This document shows positions 16,164-24,390 of a stretch of DNA of 64,000 bases, one piece after another. Position 1 is the stretch's first letter. Each line of letters opens with the position of its first letter. A program made the translations under genes and the position numbers. The notes below the pieces were generated by a model. The model was not told the DNA's origin. It searched no databases and worked only from the letters and a program-made list of their open reading frames with translations. The stretch is from contig NZ_LMDS01000005.1 in the NCBI RefSeq assembly GCF_001425865.1, positions 1 through 64,000 on the forward strand, written 5' to 3'. The stretch is from Rhizobacter sp. Root404. Lineage in GTDB: Bacteria > Pseudomonadota > Gammaproteobacteria > Burkholderiales > Burkholderiaceae_C.

Positions 16164-16817
16164 ATGCAGACCCTCTATCCCGCGCTCGCCACGCTGGCCG
16201 CCTATCTGGTCGGCTCGCTGTCCTTCGCCGTGATCGTCAGCCGCGCGATGGGCCTGAACGACCCGCGCACCTACGGCTCGGGCAACCCCGGCGCGACCAA
16301 CGTGCTGCGCTCCGGGAACAAGGCCGCCGCGGTCGTGACGCTGCTGCTTGACGCGCTCAAGGGCTATCTGCCGGTGCTGCTGGTGCAGCAGTTCGGTGCG
16401 GCGCACGGGTTGTACGAGGGCACGCTCGCGCTGGTCGGCCTGGCGGCCTTCCTCGGGCACCTGTGGCCGGTGTTCTTCCACTTCAAGGGCGGCAAGGGCG
16501 TGGCCACCGCGGCCGGCGTGCTGCTCGGCCTGAATCCGTGGCTGGGCCTGGCGACGCTGGCGACCTGGGTCATCATCGCGGCGTTCACCCGCTATTCGTC
16601 GCTGGCGGCGATCGTCGCGGCGGTGTTCGCGCCGTTCTATCAAATCCTGATCTGGGGCGGCGGCCCCGTCGCGGTAACGGTCACCGCGATGGGCCTGCTG
16701 TTGATCTACCGGCACCGCGCCAACATCGACAAGCTGCTGAAGGGCACCGAAAGCAAGCTCGGCCAGAAGGTGGCCGCCACCCGACATCCCTCACCCAAAC
16801 ACGGAGCGAAATCATGA
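16164..16817 (+). CDS. plsY: Glycerol-3-phosphate acyltransferase PlsY
   Basis: This 217-residue inner-membrane protein uses acyl-phosphate to acylate glycerol-3-phosphate, the first step of phospholipid synthesis. PlsY motifs are visible: [13 protein letters not shown] near residue 37, [15 protein letters not shown] near residue 108, and the third cytoplasmic motif near residue 140-155. It has five or so membrane helices. Its TGA overlaps the ATG of the following ridA-like gene, making it the first gene of a four-gene chain with trpS at the end. Confidence 0.95.
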   Translation: MQTLYPALATLAAYLVGSLSFAVIVSRAMGLNDPRTYGSGNPGATNVLRSGNKAAAVVTLLLDALKGYLPVLLVQQFGAAHGLYEGTLALVGLAAFLGHLWPVFFHFKGGKGVATAAGVLLGLNPWLGLATLATWVIIAAFTRYSSLAAIVAAVFAPFYQILIWGGGPVAVTVTAMGLLLIYRHRANIDKLLKGTESKLGQKVAATRHPSPKHGAKS

Positions 16818-17167
16818 CCCAGGGCCTGCGCCGATTCCACGTCGGCGATCGACTGTCCGAGATGACCATCCACAACGGCACGGTCTATCTCGCCGGCCAG
16901 GTGGCCGCCGACGCGTCGGCCGACATCCGCGGCCAGACCGAGCAGGTGCTGGCCGCGATCGACAAGCTGCTGCACGAGGCCGGCACCGACAAGGCGCGCA
17001 TCCTGATGTGCCAGATCTTCATCAAGGACCTGGCCGACTTCCCGGTCATGAACGAGGTCTGGGAAGACTGGCTCGCGCCCGGCGATGCGCCGCCGCGCGC
17101 GACCGTGCAGGCCAACCTCGCGAAGCCGGACTGGCGCGTCGAGATGGTGGTGACGGCCGCGGTGTGA
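16814..17167 (+). CDS. RidA-family (YjgF) protein, enamine/imine deaminase
   Basis: The 117-residue protein has the Rid fold signature, including the catalytic-type Arg in [10 protein letters not shown] near residue 95. Rid proteins hydrolyse reactive 2-aminoacrylate and related imines released by PLP enzymes. A GGAGCG ribosome site precedes the ATG inside the plsY end. Its stop overlaps the GTG of the glutaredoxin-like gene. It is one of the divergent Rid subtypes rather than the E. coli RidA type, judging by the N-terminus [15 protein letters not shown]. Confidence 0.88.
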   Translation: MTQGLRRFHVGDRLSEMTIHNGTVYLAGQVAADASADIRGQTEQVLAAIDKLLHEAGTDKARILMCQIFIKDLADFPVMNEVWEDWLAPGDAPPRATVQANLAKPDWRVEMVVTAAV

Positions 17168-17574
17168 ACGCGCCCGGTGCGCCCGTGAGCGCTACGCCGC
17201 TGCGCTCGCTGCTCGGGCTGGTGACCGCGGTGGTGGTCGGCAGCGCGGCGGTGCAGGGCTTCCAGTGGTGGTCCCGCGAGCGTCTGGGCGCCCAGGTGGC
17301 GGCCGTCGCGCGCCCGGGCGACATCCACATGATCGCGTCGGTCACCTGCATCTACTGTGCCGCGGCGCGCGCATGGTTCGACGAGAATCGCGTCCCGTTC
17401 ACCGAATGCCTGATCGAGCGCGACGCCACCTGCGCCGCGAAGTACAACGCGCTGATGGCGCCCGGCACGCCGGTGATGCTGGTGCGCGGCCAGCGCCTGC
17501 TCGGCTTCAACGCCCAGGCGATCGCCGATGCGCTCGAACGACGGCCGCCTCTTCAACCTCAGCCCACGACATGA
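17164..17574 (+). CDS. Membrane-anchored glutaredoxin-like protein
   Basis: The 136-residue protein starts at a GTG overlapping the ridA stop (GTGA); an internal GTG at 17185 is a second choice. One hydrophobic segment near residues 15-30 is followed by a glutaredoxin/thioredoxin-like domain. The redox motif is C62-I-Y-C65, followed by FDENRVPFTEC, where a third Cys lies. PGTPVMLV near residue 100 matches the cis-Pro loop of the fold. The topology suggests either a periplasm-facing or a cytosolic membrane-tethered thiol enzyme. Its stop overlaps the trpS start. Confidence 0.8.
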   Translation: MNAPGAPVSATPLRSLLGLVTAVVVGSAAVQGFQWWSRERLGAQVAAVARPGDIHMIASVTCIYCAAARAWFDENRVPFTECLIERDATCAAKYNALMAPGTPVMLVRGQRLLGFNAQAIADALERRPPLQPQPTT

Positions 17575-18866
17575 TCCAACGCGTTCTCACCGGCATCACC
17601 ACGACCGGCACCCCGCACCTCGGCAATTACGTCGGCGCGATCCGCCCGGCGATCGCCGCGAGCCGCGAGCCCGGCGTCGAGAGCTTCTTCTTCCTGGCCG
17701 ACTACCACGCGCTGATCAAGTGCGACGAGCCGGCGCGCATCGAGCGCTCGCGACTCGAGATCGCCGCCACCTGGATCGCCGCGGGGCTCGACACCGAACG
17801 TGCCACCTTCTACCGGCAGAGCGACATCGTCGAGATCCCCGAGCTGACCTGGCTGCTGACCTGCGTCGCCTCCAAGGGCCTGATGAACCGCGCGCACGCC
17901 TACAAGGCCGCGGCCGACGCGAACCTGGCCGCGGGCGAGGACGTGGACGCGGGCATCACGATGGGCCTGTTCAGCTACCCGATCCTGATGGCGGCCGACA
18001 TCCTGATGTTCAACGCCCACCGCGTGCCGGTGGGCCGCGACCAGGTCCAGCACATCGAGATGACGCGCGACCTGGCGCAGCGCTTCAACCACCTTTTCGG
18101 GCAGGGGCGCGAATTGTTCGTGCTGCCCGAGGCGAACGTCGACGAGCGCGTGGCGATGCTGCCCGGCCTCGACGGCCGCAAGATGAGCAAGAGCTATGAC
18201 AACACCGTGCCGCTGTTCGAGGGCGGCGCGAAGGGCCTGCGCGACGCGATCGCGCGTGTCGTCACCGACTCGAAGCTGCCCGGCGAGCCGAAGGATCCGG
18301 ACAGCGCCCACCTCGTCTCGATCTTCGAGGCGTTCGCCGACGACGCCGAACGTGCGGCGTTCCGCGCCGAGCTGACGGCCGGCATGGGCTGGGGCGATGC
18401 GAAGGCGCATGTGGTCAAACGCATCGAGCGCGACATGGGACCGATGCGCGCGCGCTATGCCGAGCTGATGGCGCACCCGGAGCGGATCGAGGAGACGCTG
18501 CTCGAAGGCGCACGCAAGGCGCGGCTCGTCGCGGCGCCGTTCCTGGCCGAGCTGCGCGACGCGGTCGGACTGCGCCGCATGGTCGCGGTGGCCGCGCCGG
18601 CGGCTGCCGCGAAGGCGAAGCTCGCCTTGCCGAGCTTCAAGCAGTACCGCGAGGCCGACGGCAAGTTCTACTTCAAGCTGGCGGCCGCGGACGGTCGCGT
18701 GCTGCTGCAGAGCGATGCGTTCGAGTCGGGCCGCGAGGCCGGTCAGTGCGTCGCACGGCTGAAGGCCGAGGGCATTGCCGCGGTGCCGGACGCGCCGGTC
18801 GCGCACGGCGTGGGCGTCAGCGCGCAGGACGTGGCGGACGCGCTGACGGCGCTCGCCGCCCAGTAA
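17571..18866 (+). CDS. trpS: Tryptophanyl-tRNA synthetase with extra C-terminal YegP/DUF1508-like domain
   Basis: The protein has 431 residues, about 90 more than a typical bacterial TrpRS. The class I signatures are intact: the HIGH-type TPHLGNY at residues 14-20 and KMSKS at 204-208. It charges tRNA(Trp) with tryptophan. After the catalytic and anticodon regions, residues of about 358-400 hold DGKFYFKLAAADGRVLLQS, which closely resembles the small YegP/DUF1508 domain, linked by an Ala-rich stretch. It ends the plsY-ridA-glutaredoxin chain. A different TrpRS gene converges on it from the other strand, 9 bases away. Confidence 0.93.
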   Translation: MIQRVLTGITTTGTPHLGNYVGAIRPAIAASREPGVESFFFLADYHALIKCDEPARIERSRLEIAATWIAAGLDTERATFYRQSDIVEIPELTWLLTCVASKGLMNRAHAYKAAADANLAAGEDVDAGITMGLFSYPILMAADILMFNAHRVPVGRDQVQHIEMTRDLAQRFNHLFGQGRELFVLPEANVDERVAMLPGLDGRKMSKSYDNTVPLFEGGAKGLRDAIARVVTDSKLPGEPKDPDSAHLVSIFEAFADDAERAAFRAELTAGMGWGDAKAHVVKRIERDMGPMRARYAELMAHPERIEETLLEGARKARLVAAPFLAELRDAVGLRRMVAVAAPAAAAKAKLALPSFKQYREADGKFYFKLAAADGRVLLQSDAFESGREAGQCVARLKAEGIAAVPDAPVAHGVGVSAQDVADALTALAAQ

Positions 18867-18875
18867 TCCGCCGGT

Positions 18876-19871
18876 TCAGTAGTTCAGGCCGATCGCGCTG
18901 CGCACCTGGCGCATCGTCGCGCGCGCGACGCCGCGCGCCTGCTCGGTCCCGACCTCGACGATCCACTGCACCTGCTTCGGGTTGGCGAGGTAGGCCTCGG
19001 CGCGCTCGCGCCAGGGCTGCTGTTCCTTGACGATCGCGTCGATCACCGGCTGCTTGCAGTCGAGGCAGCCGATGCCGGCGGTCGTGCAGCCGGTGCGCAC
19101 CCAGGCCTGGGTGTCGGCATCCGAATACACCCGGTGGAACTGCCAGACCGGGCAGCGCTCGGGGTCGCCCTTGTCGGTGCGACGCACGCGGTCGGGATCG
19201 GTCTGCATGCGGCGGACCTTGCGTTCGACCTCGGCCGGCGCGTCGCGCATCGCGATGTCGTTGCCGTAGCTCTTGCTCATCTTGCGGCCGTCGAGGCCGG
19301 GCAGCTTGGCGGTCTCGGTCAGCAGCGTTGCCGGCTCCGGCAGCACCGTCTCGCCGCGGCCGTAGAGGTGGTTGAAGCGGCGCGCCACCTCGCGCGTGAT
19401 CTCGACGTGCGGCGCCTGGTCCTCGCCGACCGGCACGAACGCGGCGCGGTAGATCAGGATGTCCGCCGCCTGCAGCAGCGGGTAGCCGAGGAAGCCGTAG
19501 GTCGCCAGGTCCCTGCCGCGGAGCTGTTCGATCTGGTCCTTGTAGGTCGGCACGCGCTCGAGCCATGAGACCGGCGTGCCCATCGCGAGCAGCGTGAACA
19601 GTTCGGCGTGCTCGGGCAGTCGGCTCTGGATGAACAGCGTGACCTTCGCGGGATCGATGCCGGCGGCGAGCCAGTCGACGACCATGTCGTAGACGTTTCG
19701 CTCCAGGTCGGATCGATCCTCGTAATGCGTGGTCAGCGCGTGCCAGTCGGCGACGAAGTAGAAGCAGTCGAACTGCTCCTGCAGCTTGACCCAGTTCTTG
19801 AGCGCACCGTGGTAGTGGCCGAGGTGAAGGGCGCCGGTCGGGCGCATGCCGGAGAGAACGCGTGGCTTCAT
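18876..19871 (-). CDS. trpS: Second tryptophanyl-tRNA synthetase, with four-Cys (Fe-S type) motif
   Basis: The 331-residue class I synthetase has the HIGH-type ALHLGHY at residues 14-20 and KMSKS at 197-201. It carries cysteines C240, C262, C269 and C272 (C-x21-C-x6-C-x2-C). This nearly matches the C-x22-C-x6-C-x2-C pattern that binds a [4Fe-4S] cluster in Thermotoga TrpRS. Length and sequence differ strongly from the neighbouring trpS, so they are not a recent duplication. Which is the main enzyme is not clear; the Fe-S type could be oxygen- or redox-sensitive. It diverges from purN. Confidence 0.93.
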   Translation of the reverse strand: MKPRVLSGMRPTGALHLGHYHGALKNWVKLQEQFDCFYFVADWHALTTHYEDRSDLERNVYDMVVDWLAAGIDPAKVTLFIQSRLPEHAELFTLLAMGTPVSWLERVPTYKDQIEQLRGRDLATYGFLGYPLLQAADILIYRAAFVPVGEDQAPHVEITREVARRFNHLYGRGETVLPEPATLLTETAKLPGLDGRKMSKSYGNDIAMRDAPAEVERKVRRMQTDPDRVRRTDKGDPERCPVWQFHRVYSDADTQAWVRTGCTTAGIGCLDCKQPVIDAIVKEQQPWRERAEAYLANPKQVQWIVEVGTEQARGVARATMRQVRSAIGLNY

Positions 19872-19914
19872 CGTCAGGATTCTAGGCAGGGCAGACAGCT
19901 ACACTGCGCGCCCT

Positions 19915-20541
19915 GTGAAGCGAATCGTCATTCTGATCTCGGGCCGCGGCTCCAACATGGAAGCCATCGTGCGGGCCTGCGCGACCGAGGGCTGGACTGC
20001 GCGCGTTGCGGCAGTGGTCGCCAACCGGGCCGATGCCGCAGGGCTCGAATTCGCGCGCCAGCACGGCATCGCGACCGCGGTCGTCGATCACACCGCGTTC
20101 GAGTCGCGCGCGGCCTTCGACGCCGAGCTGGCGCGGGCGATCGAGGCGCACACGCCGGACGTGGTGGCGCTGGCGGGCTTCATGCGCATCCTGACCGACG
20201 AGTTCGTCGAGCGCTTCGAAGGGCGGCTGATCAACGTGCACCCGTCGCTGCTGCCGGCGTTCCCCGGGCTGCATACCCATCGTCGTGCGATCGAGGCCGG
20301 CTGCAAGCTGGCAGGCGCCACGGTCCACTTCGTCACGCCCGCGCTCGACCACGGACCGATCATCGCGCAGGCCGTGGTGCCGGTGCTGGCGGCCGACACG
20401 CCCGAGTCGCTGGCCGCGCGCGTGCTGGAACGCGAGCATGTGCTGTACCCGAGGGCGGTGCGTTGGCTCGTCCACGGCCTGCTGCGCACCAGCCACGGGA
20501 TCGTCACGCACACCAAGGGCGAGCCGCAGCTGTTGCGCTGA
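19915..20541 (+). CDS. purN: Phosphoribosylglycinamide formyltransferase PurN
   Basis: The protein has 208 residues from a GTG at KRIVILISGRGSN. It transfers the formyl group from 10-formyl-THF to GAR in purine synthesis. The active-site block is INVHPSLLPAFPG near residue 104, with HFVTPALDHGPI near residue 138. A TACACT box ends 9 bases before the GTG and no ribosome site is seen, so the message may be leaderless. An upstream in-frame ATG at 19846 would overlap the trpS start and is rejected. Confidence 0.92.
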   Translation: MKRIVILISGRGSNMEAIVRACATEGWTARVAAVVANRADAAGLEFARQHGIATAVVDHTAFESRAAFDAELARAIEAHTPDVVALAGFMRILTDEFVERFEGRLINVHPSLLPAFPGLHTHRRAIEAGCKLAGATVHFVTPALDHGPIIAQAVVPVLAADTPESLAARVLEREHVLYPRAVRWLVHGLLRTSHGIVTHTKGEPQLLR

Positions 20542-20548
20542 GCGAGGC

Positions 20549-21205
20549 TCAGATCATGCTCGCCGCGATGTTGATCGTGAACGCGAGGATGGTCGTGTTG
20601 AAGACGAACGACAGCACCGACTGCAGCAGCACGAGCCGGCGCATCGGCCGCGACGAAATCGTCACGTCGGCGGTCTGCGAGGCGACCGCGATGGTGAACG
20701 AGAAGTACAGGAAGTCGCCGTAGTCCGGCTCGAAATCCGACGCCTGCTCCGGAAACTTCAGGCCGCCGTTGTCGCCAGCGCTGACGTGGTACAGGCTCGC
20801 GTAGTTCAGGGAGAAGAGGGTGGGCACCAGCAGCCACGAACCTGTCACCGTGGCGAGCGTGAACAGCACGTGGGGCCAGGCCTGCTTGGGCACGCTGGCC
20901 TTGGCCGCGGCGAGCTCCATGAAGATCGCACCGAAGCTGGCGAGCGCACCGAGCGCGACGATCACCAGCACCGTGGTCGCCCCCTCGGCCTGCGCGACCG
21001 CGACGCGCTTCAGATCGGTCTGGTCGGAATGGCTCATCGTCCAGCCGGTCCACGCCAGGTAGAACCAGACGCCGACGTTCCAGCCGACCAGGCAGCGGGC
21101 GATGGCGCTGTCGACGCCGGTCGCGGCGAACGCCGCCACTGCGCCGAGCACGCCCGACACCACCAGGTGCGGGTGGGCGCGCAGGTGGCCGACGAGCGGT
21201 TTCAC
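20549..21205 (-). CDS. DUF1345 inner-membrane protein
   Basis: The 218-residue protein has about five membrane helices. It is recognised as DUF1345 by the conserved pattern around YASLYHVS near residue 140, FLYFSFTIAVASQTAD near residue 170, and the C-terminal QSVLSFVFNTTILAFTIN. The function of the family is not known. Its GTG start overlaps the TGA of the DUF1653 gene (GTGA), so the two form a small operon. It converges on purN. Confidence 0.85.
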   Translation of the reverse strand: MKPLVGHLRAHPHLVVSGVLGAVAAFAATGVDSAIARCLVGWNVGVWFYLAWTGWTMSHSDQTDLKRVAVAQAEGATTVLVIVALGALASFGAIFMELAAAKASVPKQAWPHVLFTLATVTGSWLLVPTLFSLNYASLYHVSAGDNGGLKFPEQASDFEPDYGDFLYFSFTIAVASQTADVTISSRPMRRLVLLQSVLSFVFNTTILAFTINIAASMI

Positions 21206-21447
21206 GCCCCGGGCACCGGCTCGAAGCGCGGCCGCGCGACGCCGTCGATCGTGATCGTCTCGAAGAACATCGCATGCGGCCGCACCCACCAGCCGGTGGC
21301 GTTGTAGAGCGGCCGGTAGACCACCAGCGGCTCGAGCGTCTCGCTGTGGCGAGCGACGCCGACGACCTCGTACTCGCCGCCCTTGTAGTGCCGGTAGCGG
21401 CCGAGCGGAACATCGGGCAGGGCGGGCAGATCGGAGTTGTCGGTCAT
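21202..21447 (-). CDS. DUF1653 protein
   Basis: The 81-residue soluble protein matches DUF1653, with GRYRHYKGGEYEVVGVARH near residue 15, LVVYRPLYN, and MFFETI. The family is small, widespread and of unknown function. The start at MTDNSDL is shared in the CATG sequence with a possible upstream start of rsmB on the other strand. It is coupled to the DUF1345 gene by a 4-base overlap. Confidence 0.88.
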   Translation of the reverse strand: MTDNSDLPALPDVPLGRYRHYKGGEYEVVGVARHSETLEPLVVYRPLYNATGWWVRPHAMFFETITIDGVARPRFEPVPGA

Positions 21448-21454
21448 GGCCAAG

Positions 21455-21460
21455 GATAAT
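21455..21460 (+). promoter_or_regulatory. Putative -10 element (GATAAT) for rsmB
   Basis: GATAAT ends 6 bases before the chosen rsmB ATG and overlaps an AAGGA that could act as ribosome site. If the -10 is used, the mRNA is leaderless; if the AAGGA is used, transcription starts further upstream inside the DUF1653 gene. Confidence 0.3.
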
Positions 21461-21466
21461 CCGCCG

Positions 21467-22726
21467 ATGCACCCGAACGCCTTGCTCGAACTCGCCACCG
21501 AACTGATCCACCAGGTCCTGCAGCTCAAGCACCCGGCCGACGGCGTGGTGTCCGACTTCTTCCGCCAGAACCGGACGCTGGGCAGCCGCGAGCGCCATAC
21601 GCTGGCCGAGACCACTTACACGGTGCTGCGGCAGCGGCTGCTGTTCCAGCACCTCGCCCAATCCGGCAAGGGCGAGATGGAGCGGCGCCTCGCGGTCCTC
21701 GCGTGGCAAGGCAACGAGGGCTTCCTGCGGGCTGCGCTGAGCGAGGCCGAGCAGCAATGGCTGGCGCAGGTGAGCCAGGTCGATCGCAGCGCGCTGCCGG
21801 ACAAGCTGCGCCACAACCTGCCCGACTGGCTGGCCGAGCGGCTGCAGGCGGCCGTGGGCGACGAGTTCTGGCCGCTGGTCGAGGCCATGAACCAGGGCGC
21901 CGGGCTGGACCTGCGCGTCAACACCTTCAAGGCCAAGCGCGACGAGGTGCAAGCCGCGTTCAAGGCGGAGAATATCGAGGCGGTGCCGACGCCCTATTCA
22001 CCGCTCGGGCTGCGCATCAACAGCAAGCCGGCGCTGCACAAGCTCGCGGTGTTCATGCGCGGCGACGTGGAGGTGCAGGACGAGGGCAGCCAGCTGCTCG
22101 CGCTGATGACCGGCGCCAAGCGCGGCGAGATGGTCGCCGACTTCTGCGCCGGCGCCGGCGGCAAGACGCTGGCGCTGGGGGCCGAGATGCGCAACACCGG
22201 CCGGCTGTATGCCTTCGACACCTCTGGCCACCGGCTGGCGTCGCTGAAACCGCGGCTGGCGCGCAGCGGGTTGTCGAACGTCTACCCGGTGCAGATCGCC
22301 CACGAACGCGACGAACGCATCAAGCGCCTGGCGGGCAAGCTGGACCGGGTGCTGGTCGATGCGCCGTGTTCGGGGCTGGGCACGCTGCGCCGAAACCCGG
22401 ACCTGAAATGGCGCCAGACGCCGCAGGCGATCGAGGAGTTGCGCGTCAAGCAGGCGGCGATCCTGGCCAGTGCCGCACGCCTGCTGAAACCCGGCGGCCG
22501 GCTCGTCTACGCCACCTGCAGCCTGCTCGAGGCGGAGAACGAGGAAATCGCGCGAGCCTTCACGGCCGAGCGGGGCCGCGATTTCGCCGTGGTACCGGCT
22601 GTCGAGGCGCTGACCAAGGCGCATGTCGCGCAGGCCGACAGTCTGGTGCGCGGCGACTATCTGCGACTGTGGCCACACCGCCATGGAACAGACGGTTTCT
22701 TCGCCGCGGTCTGGCAGCGCCATTGA
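21467..22726 (+). CDS. rsmB: RsmB-type rRNA (cytosine-C5) methyltransferase
   Basis: The protein has 419 residues from the ATG at MHPNALLEL; in-frame ATGs at 21437 and 21446 would overlap the divergent gene. It has an N-terminal NusB-like RNA-binding region (about 1-130) and a SAM-binding methyltransferase domain with CAGAGGKTL near residue 228. The catalytic Cys pair is in DAPCSGLGTLRRNPDLKW and YATCSLLEAENEE. It would make m5C in 16S rRNA or a related RNA. Being away from fmt/def, it might be a second NOP/RsmB family member. Confidence 0.88.
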   Translation: MHPNALLELATELIHQVLQLKHPADGVVSDFFRQNRTLGSRERHTLAETTYTVLRQRLLFQHLAQSGKGEMERRLAVLAWQGNEGFLRAALSEAEQQWLAQVSQVDRSALPDKLRHNLPDWLAERLQAAVGDEFWPLVEAMNQGAGLDLRVNTFKAKRDEVQAAFKAENIEAVPTPYSPLGLRINSKPALHKLAVFMRGDVEVQDEGSQLLALMTGAKRGEMVADFCAGAGGKTLALGAEMRNTGRLYAFDTSGHRLASLKPRLARSGLSNVYPVQIAHERDERIKRLAGKLDRVLVDAPCSGLGTLRRNPDLKWRQTPQAIEELRVKQAAILASAARLLKPGGRLVYATCSLLEAENEEIARAFTAERGRDFAVVPAVEALTKAHVAQADSLVRGDYLRLWPHRHGTDGFFAAVWQRH

Positions 22727-22809
22727 GATTCGTCCGAACGCCTTGACATGCCTCAAACAGGCGCCGTCAAACCCGTCAAATCGAAGGGGTTTGCGCGGGG
22801 GCGGTCCCT

Positions 22810-22815
22810 TACAAT
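22810..22815 (+). promoter_or_regulatory. Putative -10 element (TACAAT) for the desaturase
   Basis: TACAAT lies 36 bases before the ATG. A clear ribosome site (AAAGG) follows it. A TTGCGC lies upstream at too short a spacing, so the -35 is uncertain. Confidence 0.45.
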
Positions 22816-22851
22816 ACTGCACCCGCGCGTCGAGCGGGCTCAAAGGTGAAA

Positions 22852-24075
22852 ATGGATTCGTTTCTGATGGTTCGGGATGCGCTGGTCAACTGGCTGGCCG
22901 ATGGCCTGGTCGGGGCCTCGTGGTGGGAGGTGCTGGTTTTCGCGCTGGTCGCGACGCACATCACGATCGCCTCGGTGACGATCTTCCTGCACCGCGCCCA
23001 GGCGCATCGCGCACTCGAGTTGCACGCGATCCCGTCCCACTTCTTCCGCCTGTGGCTGTGGCTCACGACCGGCATGGTGACGAAGGAGTTCGTCGCGATC
23101 CATCGCAAGCACCACGCGAAGTGCGAAACCGAGGAAGACCCGCACAGCCCGCAGACCCGCGGCATCAAGGCCCTGCTGCTGACCGGCGTGGAGTTGTATC
23201 GCGCCGAATCCAAGAACGCCGAGACGATGGTCAAGTACGGCAAGGGCACGCCGGACGACTGGATCGAGCGCAACCTCTACACCCGCTTCAGCTGGCAGGG
23301 CGTGGGCGTCATGCTGTTGCTCGACCTGATGCTGTTCGGCGCGATCGGCGTCACCGTCTGGGCCGTGCAGATGGCCTGGATTCCCGTGATGGCCACCGGC
23401 ATCATCAACGGCATCGGCCACTGGTGGGGTTACCGTAACTTCGAGGCGCCGGACGCGTCGCGCAATGTCACGCCGTGGGGCATCATCATCGGCGGCGAGG
23501 AGTTGCACAACAACCACCACACCTATCCAACGTCGGCCCGTTTCTCGGTCAAGCCCTACGAGTTCGACATCGGCTGGGTCTATATCCGCGGCATGGAGAT
23601 GCTCGGTCTGGCCAAGGTGCGCACGACCCCACCGATGTTGAAGCTCGGCGCCGTCAAGCCCGTGGCGGACGACAAGACGCTGGAGGCGATCATCGCCAAC
23701 CGCTACGAGGTGATGGCCAAGTACGCGCGCAACCTGCGCCACGCGAGCCGTGCCGAAGTGGCGCGCCTGAAGGCCGAGGGCCAGCCCAGCGCCGCCAAGC
23801 TCGCGAACATGGAACTGGCCAAGCGCTGGCTGCATCGCGACGAGGACAAGATCCCGCACGCGCTGAAGGCGCAGATCGCCGCAGCGGTCGAGCACAGCCC
23901 GGGCCTGGCCAAGCTGGTCGCGATGCGCGAGGAACTGCGCTCGCTCTGGACCCGCACCAACGTGTCCGCGGAGCAACTGGTCGTCGACCTGCAGGCCTGG
24001 TGCAAGAAGGCCGAGGAGAGCGGTATCGCGGCGCTGCAGGAGTTCGCCCTCAAGCTGCGGGCCGCGCACGCCTGA
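22852..24075 (+). CDS. Acyl-CoA/acyl-lipid delta-9-type fatty acid desaturase
   Basis: This is a 407-residue membrane di-iron desaturase. Three histidine boxes are present: HRAQAH (47-52), HRKHH (84-88) and HNNHH (219-223), the pattern of the stearoyl-CoA-type DesC/OLE1 family. It introduces a double bond in saturated acyl chains at the inner membrane. After about residue 260 there is a long soluble, helical extension of some 140 residues, common in betaproteobacterial members. AAAGG precedes the ATG, and a strong terminator follows the gene. Confidence 0.92.
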   Translation: MDSFLMVRDALVNWLADGLVGASWWEVLVFALVATHITIASVTIFLHRAQAHRALELHAIPSHFFRLWLWLTTGMVTKEFVAIHRKHHAKCETEEDPHSPQTRGIKALLLTGVELYRAESKNAETMVKYGKGTPDDWIERNLYTRFSWQGVGVMLLLDLMLFGAIGVTVWAVQMAWIPVMATGIINGIGHWWGYRNFEAPDASRNVTPWGIIIGGEELHNNHHTYPTSARFSVKPYEFDIGWVYIRGMEMLGLAKVRTTPPMLKLGAVKPVADDKTLEAIIANRYEVMAKYARNLRHASRAEVARLKAEGQPSAAKLANMELAKRWLHRDEDKIPHALKAQIAAAVEHSPGLAKLVAMREELRSLWTRTNVSAEQLVVDLQAWCKKAEESGIAALQEFALKLRAAHA

Positions 24076-24103
24076 CGCGCCGAGCGCGCGCTATCGATGT
24101 GCC

Positions 24104-24134
24104 AAGGGCCGCTGACCGCGGCCCTTTTCTTTTG
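24104..24134 (+). terminator. Intrinsic terminator after the desaturase
   Basis: A perfect 9-bp stem, AAGGGCCGC / GCGGCCCTT, encloses a 5-base loop (24113-24117) and is followed by TTCTTTTG. Confidence 0.9.
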
Positions 24135-24156
24135 TCCGCTCAAAATGCGGCGGGCA

Positions 24157-24183
24157 ACAAAAAACCCGCCACCAGGGCGGGTT
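24157..24183 (-). terminator. Intrinsic terminator after rpmG
   Basis: Read on the minus strand, AACCCGCC / GGCGGGTT forms an 8-bp stem with a 5-base loop, followed by a run of T. It ends the rpmB-rpmG operon. Confidence 0.9.
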
Positions 24184-24210
24184 CTTCAGTGAAGCGCAGT
24201 GCGCTACCTA

Positions 24211-24378
24211 TTACTTCAGCTTCGTCTCTTTGTAAGTCACGTGCTTGCGTGCCTTCGGATCGAACTTGATCATTTCCAGCTTCTCGGGCGTGGTCTTCTT
24301 GTTCTTGTCGGTCGTGTAGAAATGACCGGTCCCGGCGCTGGATTCCAGCTTGATCTTCTCGCGTCCACCTTTTGCCAT
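24211..24378 (-). CDS. rpmG: 50S ribosomal protein L33
   Basis: A 55-residue basic protein begins [20 protein letters not shown] and ends [11 protein letters not shown]. It matches L33 of the zinc-free type: no CxxC pairs are present. It is a component of the large ribosomal subunit. It lies 12 bases after rpmB in the usual rpmB-rpmG order and ends in an intrinsic terminator. Confidence 0.97.
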   Translation of the reverse strand: MAKGGREKIKLESSAGTGHFYTTDKNKKTTPEKLEMIKFDPKARKHVTYKETKLK

Positions 24379-24390
24379 GATCGGTGCTCC

